Source of the DNA: Adiantum capillus-veneris
Taxonomy: Eukaryota > Streptophyta > Polypodiopsida > Polypodiales > Pteridaceae
Direction: 5' to 3'
Assembly: GCA_014529385.2 (NCBI GenBank)
Contig: CM043952.1
Span: 157,651,057 to 157,715,056 of the forward strand
DNA: 64,000 bases
Part shown: positions 1 to 13,965 of the stretch, one piece after another
Layout: every line of letters begins with the position of its first letter
Numbering within the stretch: the stretch's first letter is position 1
The notes under the pieces: generated by a model
Seen by the model: only the letters and a program-made list of their open reading frames with translations
Databases searched by the model: none
Told to the model about the DNA's origin: nothing
Program-made: the position numbers and the translations under genes

Positions 1-91
1 TTGGTCTGTGTCCGGTGGTGGTGCACCAGCGCGCAAGGCCGATCGGGAGAGGCAAGAGCGACTGGGAAATTTGGGTGCACCACATGGTGAT

Positions 92-3000
92 CCTCCTGTT
101 GGCTTTACTTCAGCAGCTCCTATGGCGTCTCCATTGCACTTTGAGGCAGAGGATGAGCACATGTTCGACATGTGTGATGACTAACTAGCTCATGAGCACG
201 ATGTGTGCAAGGAAGATTGTCAACCCTGCACTAAACAGGCTGTCGGAATGGAGGATAGATTGATGACGAGTGCCCGAACACCTCTTTAGGACATTGCACG
301 GTACTCGGTGCTCCGAGCATTGTTGGAAGTCTTCAACTTGCAAGCAAAATTCGGTTGGAGTAATGAAAATGTCGATGCACTACTTTTGTAAGTATGGAAT
401 GTGGCTTTTATATACTCTCCACTCGCTTTATGGTGTCGTCTTCTAGAAATTATACTAATACACATGTTTGTGTAGTTTGATGGGCAAAATGTTGCCACAA
501 GATCACCACATGCCTCCAGATAGTCAATGAGCTAAATTGTATGTCACTGCACTTGGAATGGAGTATGAGCACATCCATGCGTGCGTCAACCATTGCATGC
601 TATACCGCAATGAGTATGCACATGCTACCTCATGTCCCGTGTGCGGGGAGGCACAATACAAGATAAGAGTGAGCGGGGCACACCTACCCCGCAAGGTATT
701 GAGACATTTTCCATTACTTCCTCGCATCCAACACATGTTTAAAAGCAGGTCTACCGTGGAGCTTTTTGCATGGCACGCGAACCATTGCTCAAATGATGGA
801 ATGATGCATGTCCCTGCCAATTCACCTGCATGGAGGCACATCGAAACTCAATGGCCAGAGTTTGGGTTGGAGCTTCGACCCTTGAGGCTTGGGTTAGCAA
901 GTGATGGTGTCAACCCGTTCGGCACTAAGTCTACTTCATGGAGCACTTGGCATGTGGTGATCGTCAACTACAATATTCCACCATGGGAGACAACCAAGAA
1001 GGATAATATACTTCCTTCCTTGCTTGTGCCAGGGAAGTACAAAGTGTCAAATATTGACGTCTACCTTGAGCCCCTCATCAAGGAGTTGGAGGAGTTATGG
1101 AGAGGCTGTCTCACTTGCAAAGGGGGGAAGAGAGGCCATTGTGAGGGGAATCCATATGTGAACTATGTACGACTATCGTGGGCTTGGAGAGATTTTTGGT
1201 AACCCCCTTTCCTCTATCTCTCTCTCCCTCTTTCCCTTTAGTTCACTTTAGTTCACTCATCTCTCTAACCATATGATATGTATGTAGGGTTGTCCACATC
1301 GAGGCACAATGCATGTCCTACTTGCAAGCCATTGTTGGTGATGGAGAGGCCCGATTCCTTGCAAAAGGTAATCTATCCAAACAACCATCATTTCTTACCA
1401 CAAGGGCATAACAAGCACAAGGCTCCAACAGATGGAAAGACCCCTCTAAAGCTCACGATGGCAGATTGGGTAACCATTTGGGAAGAACACCACAACAACA
1501 ATCCGGCTCCATGTCCTCCACCAAAAGGTATGTCAAGGTATTCCATATTGAAAGAACTTAAAAATACAACACCTCTTGGATCCCATGCACATATTCAAGA
1601 ATGTAGCCCAAACACTATGGGGGCCAGATTATTGGCAAGAAGGACTCTTTGGGTGTGAGGGAGAATTTGAGGTTTTTAAAACGTCTCCCCGCCTCTACTA
1701 CTCCACATCGTGCCCCAAATGGAAAGATTGTGCTTCCTAAAGCACCATGGATGCTAGCCAAAGAAGAATTAGACAAGGTGAAGGGTACCATTGCCTCTAT
1801 TCGCACACCAACAGAATACATGAGGTCGTTAAAGGGAGCTTTCACAAAAGAAAAGAAGGGTGGAAGTGTTCAATTGTATGGGTTGAAGTCCCATGATTGG
1901 CACAATATACTTCAAGTAATCTTCATACTTCCTATTCTATATGTAGTTTGTGTGTATGACTATCACTCACTTTACCTTCCCCTGATTTACATTGAAGTTC
2001 ATTCTACCATTGAGTATGTGTATATGTCGGGACAAGAAAGTCAGGGACTCTATTTTCAAACTAGGAGAGCTAGTTAGGTACACCACAAGATTCCACTCAA
2101 CTATACCTTTTTTATGTACACAATAATTTTAACTAGCACTTAGTGTATCCTTGTGTGTTTTCTTGCAGATTTGTGAGCTCCAAGGAAATCGAAATAGATG
2201 CTATCCTTGTTGTTCAAACACTTGCAACAGAAACTGTGTGTGCCATTGAGGATGCATTTTCTCGATCGGTCCTCCTTAGTCAAATTCACCTCTTGGATCA
2301 CATGGTGGAGGAGATTGCTATATGTGGAGTAGTGCACGCATGATGGATATTCTTCTTAGAGAGGTTTTTTAAGACTCTCAAAGATTTTGTGCGGCTACAG
2401 TCTCAACCAGAGGCATGTATGGTTGAAGGGTGGATCATTCAAGAGGCATTTATTTACATATCAAAGTATTTGGCACAAGTTGATCCTTCAATGCCTCGCA
2501 TGTGGTCAGACGAGGAAGATGCAGGGACGACTTCACACTTCCCAAGTGGAAAGGGGAAACTACTTAACATAAATATGAATCTCTCCCAAGTGGTCAATAA
2601 CTTTTGTATTCTCAATGCAAAGATTATGACCAAGTGGGTGGACTTGTGGATAGTGGCAAAGGCAAGGCCTTTGCAAGAGAGGGAAGCATGGAAACAAGCA
2701 CATCGAGGAAGGAGGGCACCCCCAGTGCCTAGACACCTTGAATGTTTCCCAGATCTCATTAGTGCAGAGTGGATTCATGAGAGAATAAATGAGGCAAAAG
2801 CACGCGGAGAAGACATCGCCAGCAAAGAATGGGAGTATGCACGATGCTGCATACCAAAGGTAGAGTACTCATATACCTAAACCATATTGTAAATTTTTTT
2901 CTTGAAATTATCTTCAATATGTATTTGATAAATTAATATATTTTTCTATTTTGTAGTGCCTTTCCTTTAACACTCTGTGGTCAAAGGGTCGTCACTTTTG

Positions 3001-3727
3001 TACATGCCACATTGACGAGCGTAGAGCCACCATGGATTGTGCCATCATGGGAAACTTTGACACAGACGGTGATGAAGCCAGGTACTGTGGAACTATTGAA
3101 AGGATACTAAAGGTTAATTTTAGAATCTTTCATACCTTCATCTTCGAGTGCAAGTGGTTTGCGAATGTGTCTAAACGACACGAGAATGGCCTCTACATGG
3201 TGGACTCTAGTGTACATCACACAGGGAGGTATGACAGTTTAGTTTTACTGCGCAGTTGTGAGCAGGTGAGTGAGATGAGTGACATGTACCTTTTTTATTC
3301 TTACTTTCTTGTAGCATTATTTATACCAATGTTACTTACTTTGAGCTTATATTTTATAGGTCATCTATATCCCAGCAATCCACCAACCAAAACTTTGGTT
3401 CGTGATTCCTGTAACACCTCGGGGGAGAACCATTTTTTCCACTAATGAACTAGAGACTATCTTCGACCCTCTTCCACCCGCGACTTTGGATGAGTTGGAA
3501 ATAGAGGAGAGGGAGGTCGATGAATCAAGTCTGGCGACACAGCAAGTCTTAGCGAGGATGATTGTCATGATGATGAAGATGATGAGATGGAGGATAATGG
3601 ACTGGAAGATGATGAAGGCAATGCATCCACAAACGACAATTTCGTTTGTCTCTTTATTGATTTAGGATCCATGGGCTTAGAATTGGATGGTGCCTCCTAT
3701 AGAGATCTTTTGGAAGATGATTCATAA
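92..3727 (+). pseudogene. TNP2-like CACTA transposase, spliced pseudogene
   Basis: Family knowledge: TNP2 proteins (Transposase_21 family) cut and move CACTA elements. Seen here in order: an N-terminal stretch with LLEVFNLQAKFGWSN (about 310-370); the core from 537 with IHACVNHCMLYRNE, CPVCGE, LGLASDGVNPFG and DVYLEPLIKELEELW; ACPTCK near 1310; MHIFKNV near 1585; a DUF4218-like part (2143-2500); a DUF4216-like part (3030-3410); and an acidic Glu/Asp-rich tail ending in TAA at 3725-3727. A clear GT-AG intron lies at 388-475; others are likely near 1199-1287, 1914-2168, 2870-2956, 3112 and 3266-3360. Breaks: in-frame TAA 182-184, TAG 287-289, TGA 528-530 and TGA 2341-2343, plus a frame change between about 1530 and 1670. 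The element is therefore inactive. Introns other than the first are inferred from where homology switches frame. Confidence 0.85.
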
Positions 3728-3872
3728 ACATTTTGCAGTTATGAAGTTTTTTGGTCGTGTAATCCATTCATCTCTTTCTCCCTCCTCTTCCTCTCTTTAG
3801 ATTTGGGAATATGCTCAATTATGTTAATCAATTGACAGTGATTGTTTTAGTTGTAACCAAGTGTAATCTTAT

Positions 3873-3874
3873 AT

Positions 3875-3920
<46 letters not shown>
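3873..3920. repeat. poly(C) plus (CT)n tract in CACTA 3' flank
   Basis: A run of C followed by about 15 CT units. A GA tract sits at the equivalent place in the minus-strand CACTA copy (23214-23248), so the tract seems to belong to the element rather than to its insertion site. Confidence 0.8.
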
Positions 3921-4050
3921 TCTTTCTCTTCTTTTTTAAATTTGAAAATTTTATACAATATTTTTTAATTTTTATTGAAAAGAAGAAAACACCAAAATTT
4001 GAGGGGGGGAGGGGGGGGATATTTATTTTAAGCCAAATTTGAAAGTTTAG

Positions 4051-4257
4051 GTGCTAAATTTGGTTGTCGGATATAATAGCGGTAATAAACACGGTGATAA
4101 CATAGGTAATAAACGCGATAATAATAGCATAAACTGTCGTGACAACATTTTAAACACACCCCCCCCCCCCCCCCCCCCGTCCTCCTCTCTCTTGTTTCTC
4201 TACTTGAATTTGCACCATCTCTCTACAAGACGCGGTAAAACAGCGCGATAAACAATT
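4051..4257 (+). repeat. CACTA 3' subterminal motif cluster
   Basis: Degenerate GGTAATAA(A)CRCGRT motifs are clustered: GCGGTAATAAACACGGTGA, AGGTAATAAACGCGATAA and GCGGTAAAACAGCGCGATAA. In characterised CACTA elements the subterminal repeats bind the second element-encoded protein (TNPA in En/Spm). That role is inference here. A poly(C) run of about 20 bases (4159-4178) splits the cluster. Related motifs lie in the second CACTA copy at about 22980-23075. Confidence 0.5.
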
Positions 4258-4263
4258 GGAGGT

Positions 4264-4351
4264 TTTCATAGTATAGTAGTGCTAAAAAAAACATTTTTCA
4301 AAAAACTTGGCAAACTTACATATGAAAAATTTCCACGGTAAATTGACTAAA

Positions 4352-4398
<47 letters not shown>

Positions 4399-4685
4399 TG
4401 CACTGATAGCAGTGCTCGAAAAAACATTTTCCAAAAACTTTCCTCAAAATGTAGGCAGGGTTTTTTCTTTTCGTCTTGTTCTCAAGCAACATTTTCAATT
4501 TCAAACTGCGCAATTGCAAGGTGAGATGCACTTTTCCCCAAAATTGACTCTCACCATCTCTTTCTCTCTGATTACTCCCATTGTCCTCTATGTGTGTGTG
4601 TGTATTGATAGTAGTGCTAAAAAAACGTTTTTCAAAAAAGTTGACCAACCTACATATGAAAAATTTCGGAGGTAAATTGACTAAA

Positions 4686-4727
<42 letters not shown>

Positions 4728-4835
4728 GCACTCATAGTAGTGCTTGAAAAAAACTTTTCCCAAAAACTTGGCAAACCTACATATGAGAAATTTCAGAGGT
4801 AAATTGACTAAACTTGAAAGTTTCTACATTAAATT
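4264..4835. repeat. diverged tandem repeats containing (CT)n
   Basis: A unit starting ATAGTAGTGCTAAAAAAAC, then TTTTTCAAAAAACTTGGC, CATATGAAAAATTTC and GGTAAATTGACTAAATAC, followed by CT repeats, occurs near 4270, 4602 and 4729, with a partial copy near 4401. CT tracts lie at 4360-4395 and 4694-4724. Pieces of the same unit reappear at about 14340, 14810 and 15020. Small open frames here are repeat artefacts. Confidence 0.75.
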
Positions 4836-5200
4836 TAGTATGTAGATAGTCGTCTCATATTTAAAATATATAGGTAAATATCTAAATTTGTAATGTGGGA
4901 CGGTGGGACTCACTGTTAGGAAAAAATGTGTCTCAACTTATTATCATGTCGTTTTCAATTTCAAAAATGCTGGTCAAGGGAAAGGGGAAAAGGAGAAATT
5001 CCATCCCAAAATAGAATAAAACAATGTTAAAATCCAAAAATTAAACGTAATTTTCTAAAATTTCCTCTTGGAAAATTCAAGGAAAGAATTTTGTATGGTT
5101 TGAAAAATGATTTTTTTCGAACATCGGTGGGAGTACATAGCACTCACTAACAGGCTTCAGCATGGCCTGCGCGTAAAAAAAACCCTATAAAGAGCTTCTC
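4836..5200. other. AT-rich DNA, nothing recognised
   Basis: No coding signal, terminal repeat or RNA gene was recognised. The sequence is A/T-rich with homopolymer runs. Confidence 0.5.
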
Positions 5201-5716
<516 letters not shown>

Positions 5717-5720
<4 letters not shown>

Positions 5721-5993
5721 GGGTATGTCAAGCCCATGGGCACTGTCCCCTATAGCATGCATGGAAACCTCAATGAAAGATTAAGTTTGCATGGCTACAA
5801 TGATATATGTAAGGCTGCCTTTGTGAGAATTAATACAAGAAAAAGAATAGCGTAAGTTGTTTCTTTATTCTGCTGTGTTGACTCCTGCTCTCTCCCCTCT
5901 CTTGCTCTCATTTCTCTGTAGGCTCCTCTTTTGCTGCACCTTCTCCTCGCCATGGCTCCAAGGTGGTATCCCCCATAGCCCAAGGCCCCAACA
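5717..5993 (+). repeat. 5' LTR of the non-coding LTR element
   Basis: 277 bp, starting TGTTGGGTATGTCAAGCCC and ending CCCCAACA. It matches 8568-8842 along its full length. Confidence 0.9.
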
Positions 5994-5995
5994 AC

Positions 5996-6007
5996 TAGTA
6001 TCAGAGC
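5996..6007 (+). other. primer-binding site, tRNA-Met type
   Basis: TAGTATCAGAGC, two bases after the LTR, is one base away from TGGTATCAGAGC, the usual complement of the plant initiator tRNA-Met 3' end. Confidence 0.8.
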
Positions 6008-6544
6008 ATGTGGTTCTCTCTCTCGAGCATAGCTTGGCCAACGGTGTCAAGCCACACAGTGGCACAACAGGCGGCAATTCTCAGGTTGGTTGGCGAACCG
6101 GCTCAGAGCCTTCACAAGGTGCTGCTCTAGGAGGCACACAGAGCGACAAGCTCTCAGACGGGCAGGAAGAAAAGCGAGCAAAAGGATTTTGAATAGCCAG
6201 CGGGGATTGTAGTATTCAACTGGCTCCACAAGGCGGCACCATAGAGGGCTAACAAACGGCAGCCAGGCCTGTGAGTAGTAAAGGCAGCCAGTATCGAGCA
6301 CAAGCAACAAATCAAGCAGAGGGAGATTGAGCAAGGTCAACTACAGCAAGCAACACATGGCATCACAGATGGAAGCATAGCGTGAAGATGAGGCCGAGCA
6401 TAACCCACTATTCTTTGTGTACTGGCGCTGGTTCTTGGGCTTTCATTAAAGTCTTGGGCTTTCATTAAAGTTTGCCAAGCCTTTTTCATACATAAGGTTT
6501 AAATTTACCAAGTGGCCACCCAAGCTTTTGTTTGTCCTCTCCTA
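6008..6544 (+). other. LTR-element interior, left part, non-coding
   Basis: Purine-rich leader-like DNA. A possible gag-like start near 6357 reads only a few codons before a stop. No protein family was recognised. Confidence 0.5.
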
Positions 6545-6548
6545 TTAA

Positions 6549-7894
6549 CACTAGAATGGTAACCTAACAGGACATAAAAGTGTCCTTTTAGGGTTTTGGG
6601 AAAAAATTCAAAAACCATAGTAGATCCACTCATTTTGAAAAATCCTTTCATGAGATTATAGTTCAATAACTACTACATATGGAAAAAAATGAGAAAATTA
6701 TAATTTTTCTCATCCCTTGGTCACTACAAGCCTCCAAAGTTCATGGACCAGTGCATTTTTCCCAAAACAACAATTTCTTACGGTTGATTGCATATAAATA
6801 AGAGTGGGGATTTTTGTAGGACCTATGATAAAATGCCCCGTTAACTTCAATGGGTTGGTGAACAAAACATATGGTTGCTTTTACCTCACTAATTTTTTTT
6901 TGGGCAAAAAAAATAGGTACAAAAAAGTTTCATTTTTGCCATTCTGCGGACCTATCATCAAAGTTTCTGTAGTCACGCTCAATACAGATACTTTATACAT
7001 GTTTTCTTAGTTCCCTTTGGGCCTTTGGATTCAAAAGGATCCATGGAGCATGTCAAAAGGATAATGGATCTCTTACAATTGGAACCTTGGGGGCAATGAT
7101 AAAGTGCTAAATACAGCAAATATAAAAAAACTGGGTTTAGCATTTTGACCTCTAGAAACCCATAGAAACTACTCAATATCTAGCCAAGTTTGTAGTCTAT
7201 GATTAGATATGGTTACTACCTACAAAATACACACAATTGGCCTAAGAAACTAGCAATATTGAGAAAGTTATACTTGCTACTCTAAAATGTATCGTATTCT
7301 TCAGCAATCAAAAAACTCAACCATCATGATATTAGTACTATGCTATATAGCATATTAGGTCCCCCAAAACTCAAGGAAGATTAGCTTTATGTTATACATT
7401 ACACTTACACAATAAAAATTGAATTTGGATATCAAGAAAGCCACCAAAAAAATCATAAAAGTGCTAATTTTGGCCAAAAAAACAGGACTATGCAATTCTT
7501 GTAAATTGGTCATAACTTTCAATTTTAACACTTAGCTCTCCCTACAAGCATCAAAACATGTTGAGAACTATGAAGTCCTAACCTCTAGCCATCTAAACCT
7601 CACAAACATGAAGTTTAGAGTGGTATAGCTGCCAAAAATTGAAAAAAAAACAAAAAACAGGACCCTTTTTTCACACAGTTTAGGTTCAAAAATGTTGTGC
7701 AAGAGTAAGGTTAATGGTGAGATCGATACTCCAAAAAAAAATGCTAAGTTTTTTTCAGCTCATAAGACAACTTTGTGGATATATAGCACCTAGAAATTCA
7801 TTTTCATACTCTTCAAATAATTCAAGAAAAATGGTCACTTAACAGGACACAAAAGTGTCCAAGGACATAAAAGTGTCCTGTTACCATTCTAGTG
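6549..7894. mobile_element. TTAA-flanked inverted-repeat DNA element, copy 1 (piggyBac-like, non-autonomous)
   Basis: Terminal inverted repeats CACTAGAATGGTAAC and GTTACCATTCTAGTG bound the element, with TTAA immediately outside both ends (6545-6548, 7895-7898). Hairpin motifs with GGACA/TGTCC arms lie just inside the ends (6569-6586, 7845-7860, 7862-7879). The element is 1346 bp and lies inside an LTR retrotransposon. It carries only short open frames (such as 6804-7010) with no recognisable transposase, so it is probably non-autonomous. A second copy, 1338 bp and very similar, is at 51539-52876, again with TTAA on both sides. TTAA duplications are typical of piggyBac and Kolobok superfamilies; the assignment is inference. 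Confidence 0.8.
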
Positions 7895-7898
7895 TTAA

Positions 7899-8550
7899 GA
7901 GGCAAATCTCAGACTCAGATCACCGGAAATATCGGCAACAATTAAAACATACAATTTTCTATAGGTCAATATTAATATTTTTTGCAGCTTTGCTAAAATA
8001 CTCAGCTTATTGTGGCTATGTGGGTATTATGCCTACACGTCTTGGTATGTATGTAAACAATTATCTTGTCCAAGGATTATGACATATCAAAGGTCCCAAT
8101 AACAAAGATGGATTTTCTTCGAGATGAGTCTACATCGGCATGTTTGGTTTCCAAAGCCGATTGTCAACGTCATTAATTATTTTGACCCAGTTCTATCTCA
8201 ATTTTTATAATATTAGTTATCTTGACAATTTTATACGGGTTCGAGACAGTGCCACACATGAGTGGTAAGACCTCCCAAATTATCAGATTTTGTTCTCAAG
8301 TCCCATTTTTGTTGGGTTTCTCATGAGGTTACTGGATACACCTGAAACCCAAGGTTTGGTAGTGAACAAAAAAACTCCACTAATTGGTAGCTAATTTTTT
8401 GACCTACACGCTATCTGTTCAAGGGGGGGTTCTACTATCATAGCACCAAGTTATGGATACACCAGAAATCCTTGGTTGTGAGAGAACCTAAAACTCACGG
8501 TTGACGAGTCCACCAAAAACTCAAGGTATCATGAGTTGCTTGTCTAGTTC
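7899..8550 (+). other. LTR-element interior, right part, non-coding
   Basis: AT-rich sequence between the nested element and the polypurine tract. No pol motif was recognised. Confidence 0.5.
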
Positions 8551-8567
8551 GGGTTTGAGGGGGGGAT
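8551..8567 (+). other. polypurine tract
   Basis: GGGTTTGAGGGGGGGAT lies directly before the 3' LTR, in the position where plus-strand DNA synthesis is primed in LTR elements. Confidence 0.75.
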
Positions 8568-9290
<723 letters not shown>

Positions 9291-9589
9291 GTCCAGGATT
9301 CGATGCGATTGGTTGTTATAATTCAAGGAAACTTGGAGACGCATTCGACGCAAACGAAAATGAATGTACTATTATCACATGGAGGTTGTGGCATGCGGGA
9401 CAACCTAGCAACTAGGTAGGTGCAAAAAGGTGGTGGTCTTGAAAGGCTTGAAGAGTTGGAGGGCTCGACGCGTGGAGGACTTCTTTGGCCTTCAAATTTT
9501 AAAGGTACATTATAAATAGTATAGATGACAAGTTGGTGGAAAACGAGAACGCTTTAGTGTCTCAAGAAAACTTGAATTTCCAATTACAA
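9291..9589. other. unassigned spacer before LINE
   Basis: No family recognised. It contains the left flank of the following LINE; I could not find a target-site duplication. Confidence 0.4.
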
Positions 9590-11480
9590 AATTAGTGTTA
9601 AAAAGTCATGGAAGCTCTGGGCTTTGTGCCTCGCCTATGTCGGCCGGTACGTGTAATGGGGGCTGGAAGCCAGTCAGAGCTCCTATTCAATGATAGAATT
9701 GTGGGCTCTTTTGAGGTCAAAATGTCTATTTAGCAGGGATGCCCTCTGCCCCCCCTACTTTTCGCCATAGGATCACATCCTTTAATCACAACACTCGAAG
9801 CTACTACAGGATGAGGGGAGTTGCAAGGCCTTGCCTTACGAGAAAAAAGCCAACTCCTAGCAAAACTTTTTGCAGACGATTCTCTCCTCTTCTTGAAGGC
9901 GCGCCTCTAGGTCATTAGAAAAGCTCTGGTGATTGTACAAATATTCTCAGTAGCTTTGGGGTCCGAGTTTAATATAGAGAAGTCAAGGCTGATCTCCCTA
10001 TCGAAAAATGACTCATTTGACCCTTCTGTCTGGTCGGGGGAGATTGTCACAAAAGGGAATATCTTTAGACATCTGGGAGCCCCGTTGGGGGTGGATGTAA
10101 CTCACAAGCAAAGATTTGAGTGGGTGCTTGAAAAAATCAAAACAAAAATGAGTAGGTGGGAGTATGTTCTTCTCCCATTCCCAAGTCGGATAAAAGTGAT
10201 GAATGCCTTTATGATTCCTTATATTGCCTTCACTAGCCCGCTTCTCAAGATGGCTAAGTGTCACTGGAAAGAGTTCTTAAAACCGGTAAAAAGATTTTTA
10301 TGAAAAATAACACGAAATCTTCTAGGCCATGGCAATGGGCCCATTGGGAATCAGTTGCTCGGCCAGGGAATCAAGGAGGCCTCGGAATTCTCAACCCTGT
10401 GGCCCATGCAGAAGCTTGTTGCACCAAATTTGTTGTTTCCTTGGCTAAACAGGATCAATTTTGGGCTGTCATGATCAAAGATATGATAGAAGCAGCTAAA
10501 CTTGGCTCAAAGGGTGGAAAGTGGAGAGGGGTGGAGGTTCATGACAAACTATTAGCCCCGGCATGGTCTACCTTAAGACTAGGGGACAGCTCAAGAGAAT
10601 TGGTAAGAAAATGCGATAGAGCAGCAGGAGTCTTAAAGTGGGGGGAAGAAGCCAGATACTTCAAGAACTCCATTCTGCATTGGTCCCCCTGGCTTTCCAA
10701 AGTTTTTGATCCGCCACAAACTCCCTATTGGATTGAGACAACTAGGAAGCTGAATAATAAGGGTCTGAAGCGACTTGGGTACTTCTGGGACAGTGGCAAC
10801 AAGAGTTGGAAAACCATTGACCTTATGGTTACCCATTACCAACTTAATAGCTTGGAGGTCTTGGAGGTCTTGCTTGTCCACAAAGTGATGAAAGAGCTTG
10901 ACAATCTAGTGATGCCAATCTATGATTCGGAGTTAGACCGGAATGCTTGGAAATGGCCCGGAAGGAGTCTCTTGTGGAAACCCCATACTAAAAGCATTTA
11001 TCAGATAATGATGCAAAAGAAGAATTGGTCTAGCCCCCTTAACAAGCTATGGAAAAAGCAATGGCCGGAGGAAAGGTGGGAGCATGTAATGGAGAACATA
11101 TGGAAGCCAAAGGTTCCGCAGCACATGAAGGTTTTCTTATGGAAGGTTATTTGGGGTGCTCTACCTACGGGGGTGAAGATTCAGGAGAGAGGGATTGGGT
11201 CAGATTGATGCTTGGGGTGTAGGTTGGCTAGTGAAGATCTTGCCCACCTATTCATGGATTGCCCAACTATCAAAGGCCTCGTAGGGAAAATATGCAAGTG
11301 GATCCAAAGAACATGGAAAATTAGTTTTTTCAAGACTGACCTATTCCTTGGAGGTAAGAATTCAGGTAGTCATGCACTCCTTGTCAGCACTCAGATAGTC
11401 AAATACTTCTTCTTACATAATGTATGGCAGACAAGGAACTGCCGTGTTCAATTGTGAGTTTTGCTTTAAAAAAAAAAAAG
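9590..11480 (+). pseudogene. 5'-truncated LINE ORF2 (reverse transcriptase C-terminal half and zinc knuckle)
   Basis: Non-LTR retrotransposon reverse transcriptase: QGCPL (about 9734), LFADDSLLFLKA with the catalytic FADD (about 9866-9900), PSRIKVMNAFMIPY-like thumb region, then GNQGGLGILNP and a C-terminal CLGCRLASEDLAHLFMDCP zinc-knuckle region (zf-RVT) at 11209-11265. The endonuclease and first reverse transcriptase motifs are missing, as expected from 5' truncation during insertion. Breaks: TAG 9731-9733, TGA 9812-9814, TAG 9908-9910, a one-base deletion in a Trp codon near 10302, and TGA 11206-11208. A 12-base poly(A) tract at 11468-11479 marks the 3' end. The element is related to, but clearly diverged from, the LINE at 16601-21192. 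Confidence 0.88.
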
Positions 11481-11635
11481 AAAACCGTAGAGGCAAGTTT
11501 CAATTGATTTGTAGAATGTGGGATTGAGTCACATCATTCTTTTCTGTTTTGTATGATATGTGTGAGCTCATTGTTTTTTGGACAAGCACCCAATGTTCAA
11601 GAAAAGTGTATCTCAGCTTAAATCGTCCTGTATCA
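11481..11635. other. unassigned AT-rich spacer
   Basis: Nothing recognised. Confidence 0.4.
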
Positions 11636-11909
11636 CTTTGGCATTCTAAAACAATTTACTTAAATGGACCATGTGAGGCTCTAAAATGAAAGCACTCTTT
11701 TACAAACTTAAATATTAAAAAATAATTAAGAGAAGGGTTACTTTGTCATTCTAAAAAAATTCAATAAAATCAGCCATGTGACTCTCTTCTACACATGAAA
11801 GCACTCTTTTACAAACTTAAATATTTAAAAATATTTAAGAGAAGGGTTACTTTGTCATTCTAAAAAAATTCAATAAAATCAGCCATGTGACTCTCTTCTA
11901 TACTATACT
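11636..11909. repeat. 109-bp tandem repeat
   Basis: Two close copies at 11692-11800 and 11801-11909 share GCACTCTTTTACAAACTTAA and GAAGGGTTACTTTGTCATTC. A more degenerate copy precedes them from about 11636. Confidence 0.85.
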
Positions 11910-12274
11910 TATTCACCTTAAAAATTTCAAGCAAGAAAAAGACATCCACGTGTCATCCATTGGTTCACTTCACAAAATTTTAAACCAAACATCTAATGTA
12001 AAATGCAAAAGTAAAGGGTCATATTTGACATGCATAGGGAAATGAAAAGCCTTTCAAAATGTACAATGTAAAGACCAAAGACTTTCAACTATACATAGAA
12101 TAAATGAGTTTCACTCCACCTAAGCAAGTAAACATAATTTTGATGGAGATTTTGTTATTTAATAAAAATTTAATTTTTAATGATATATTTGGCTTTGTTT
12201 TATACGGGGGCTTTTTTCAAGATCAATATTGATACCTTTTATAAATTTGTGTAAGTTTTTATTTTTAAAAGAGG
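11910..12274. other. AT-rich DNA, possible Helitron 5' end at about 11896
   Basis: TCTATACTATACTTATTCACC directly follows the 109-bp repeats and is followed by CATCCACGTGTCA, a combination often seen at plant Helitron 5' ends. I could not find a matching 3' end, so this is only a hint. Confidence 0.2.
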
Positions 12275-13954
<1,680 letters not shown>

Positions 13955-13965
13955 ATAAGAGGTTG

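Larger units (their letters stand above)
1..4281 (+). mobile_element. CACTA (En/Spm) DNA transposon remnant, copy 1
   Basis: The segment holds a TNP2-type transposase pseudogene followed by a non-coding 3' end with clustered GGTAATAA-like motifs, the arrangement expected for a CACTA element. The 5' end lies outside the window. The right end is uncertain: TAGTG, the reverse complement of CACTA, occurs in the stretch around 4276-4281, but TAGTG also recurs in the following tandem repeats, so it is not decisive. A second copy on the minus strand (22950-23533 plus 32462-34470) matches the transposase 3' half and the 3' flank, which supports the extent given here. Confidence 0.75.

Noticed and set aside
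3550..3660. Met-rich frame (MMMKMMRW) as a copper-type or other special protein
   Set aside because: It is the out-of-phase reading of GATGATGAAGAT codons in the acidic tail of the CACTA transposase.
6549..6553. CACTA at the start of the 1.35-kb element, suggesting a CACTA transposon
   Set aside because: CACTA elements make 3-bp duplications and have subterminal arrays; here both copies show TTAA outside both ends and the ends continue GAATGGTAAC, unlike CACTA families.
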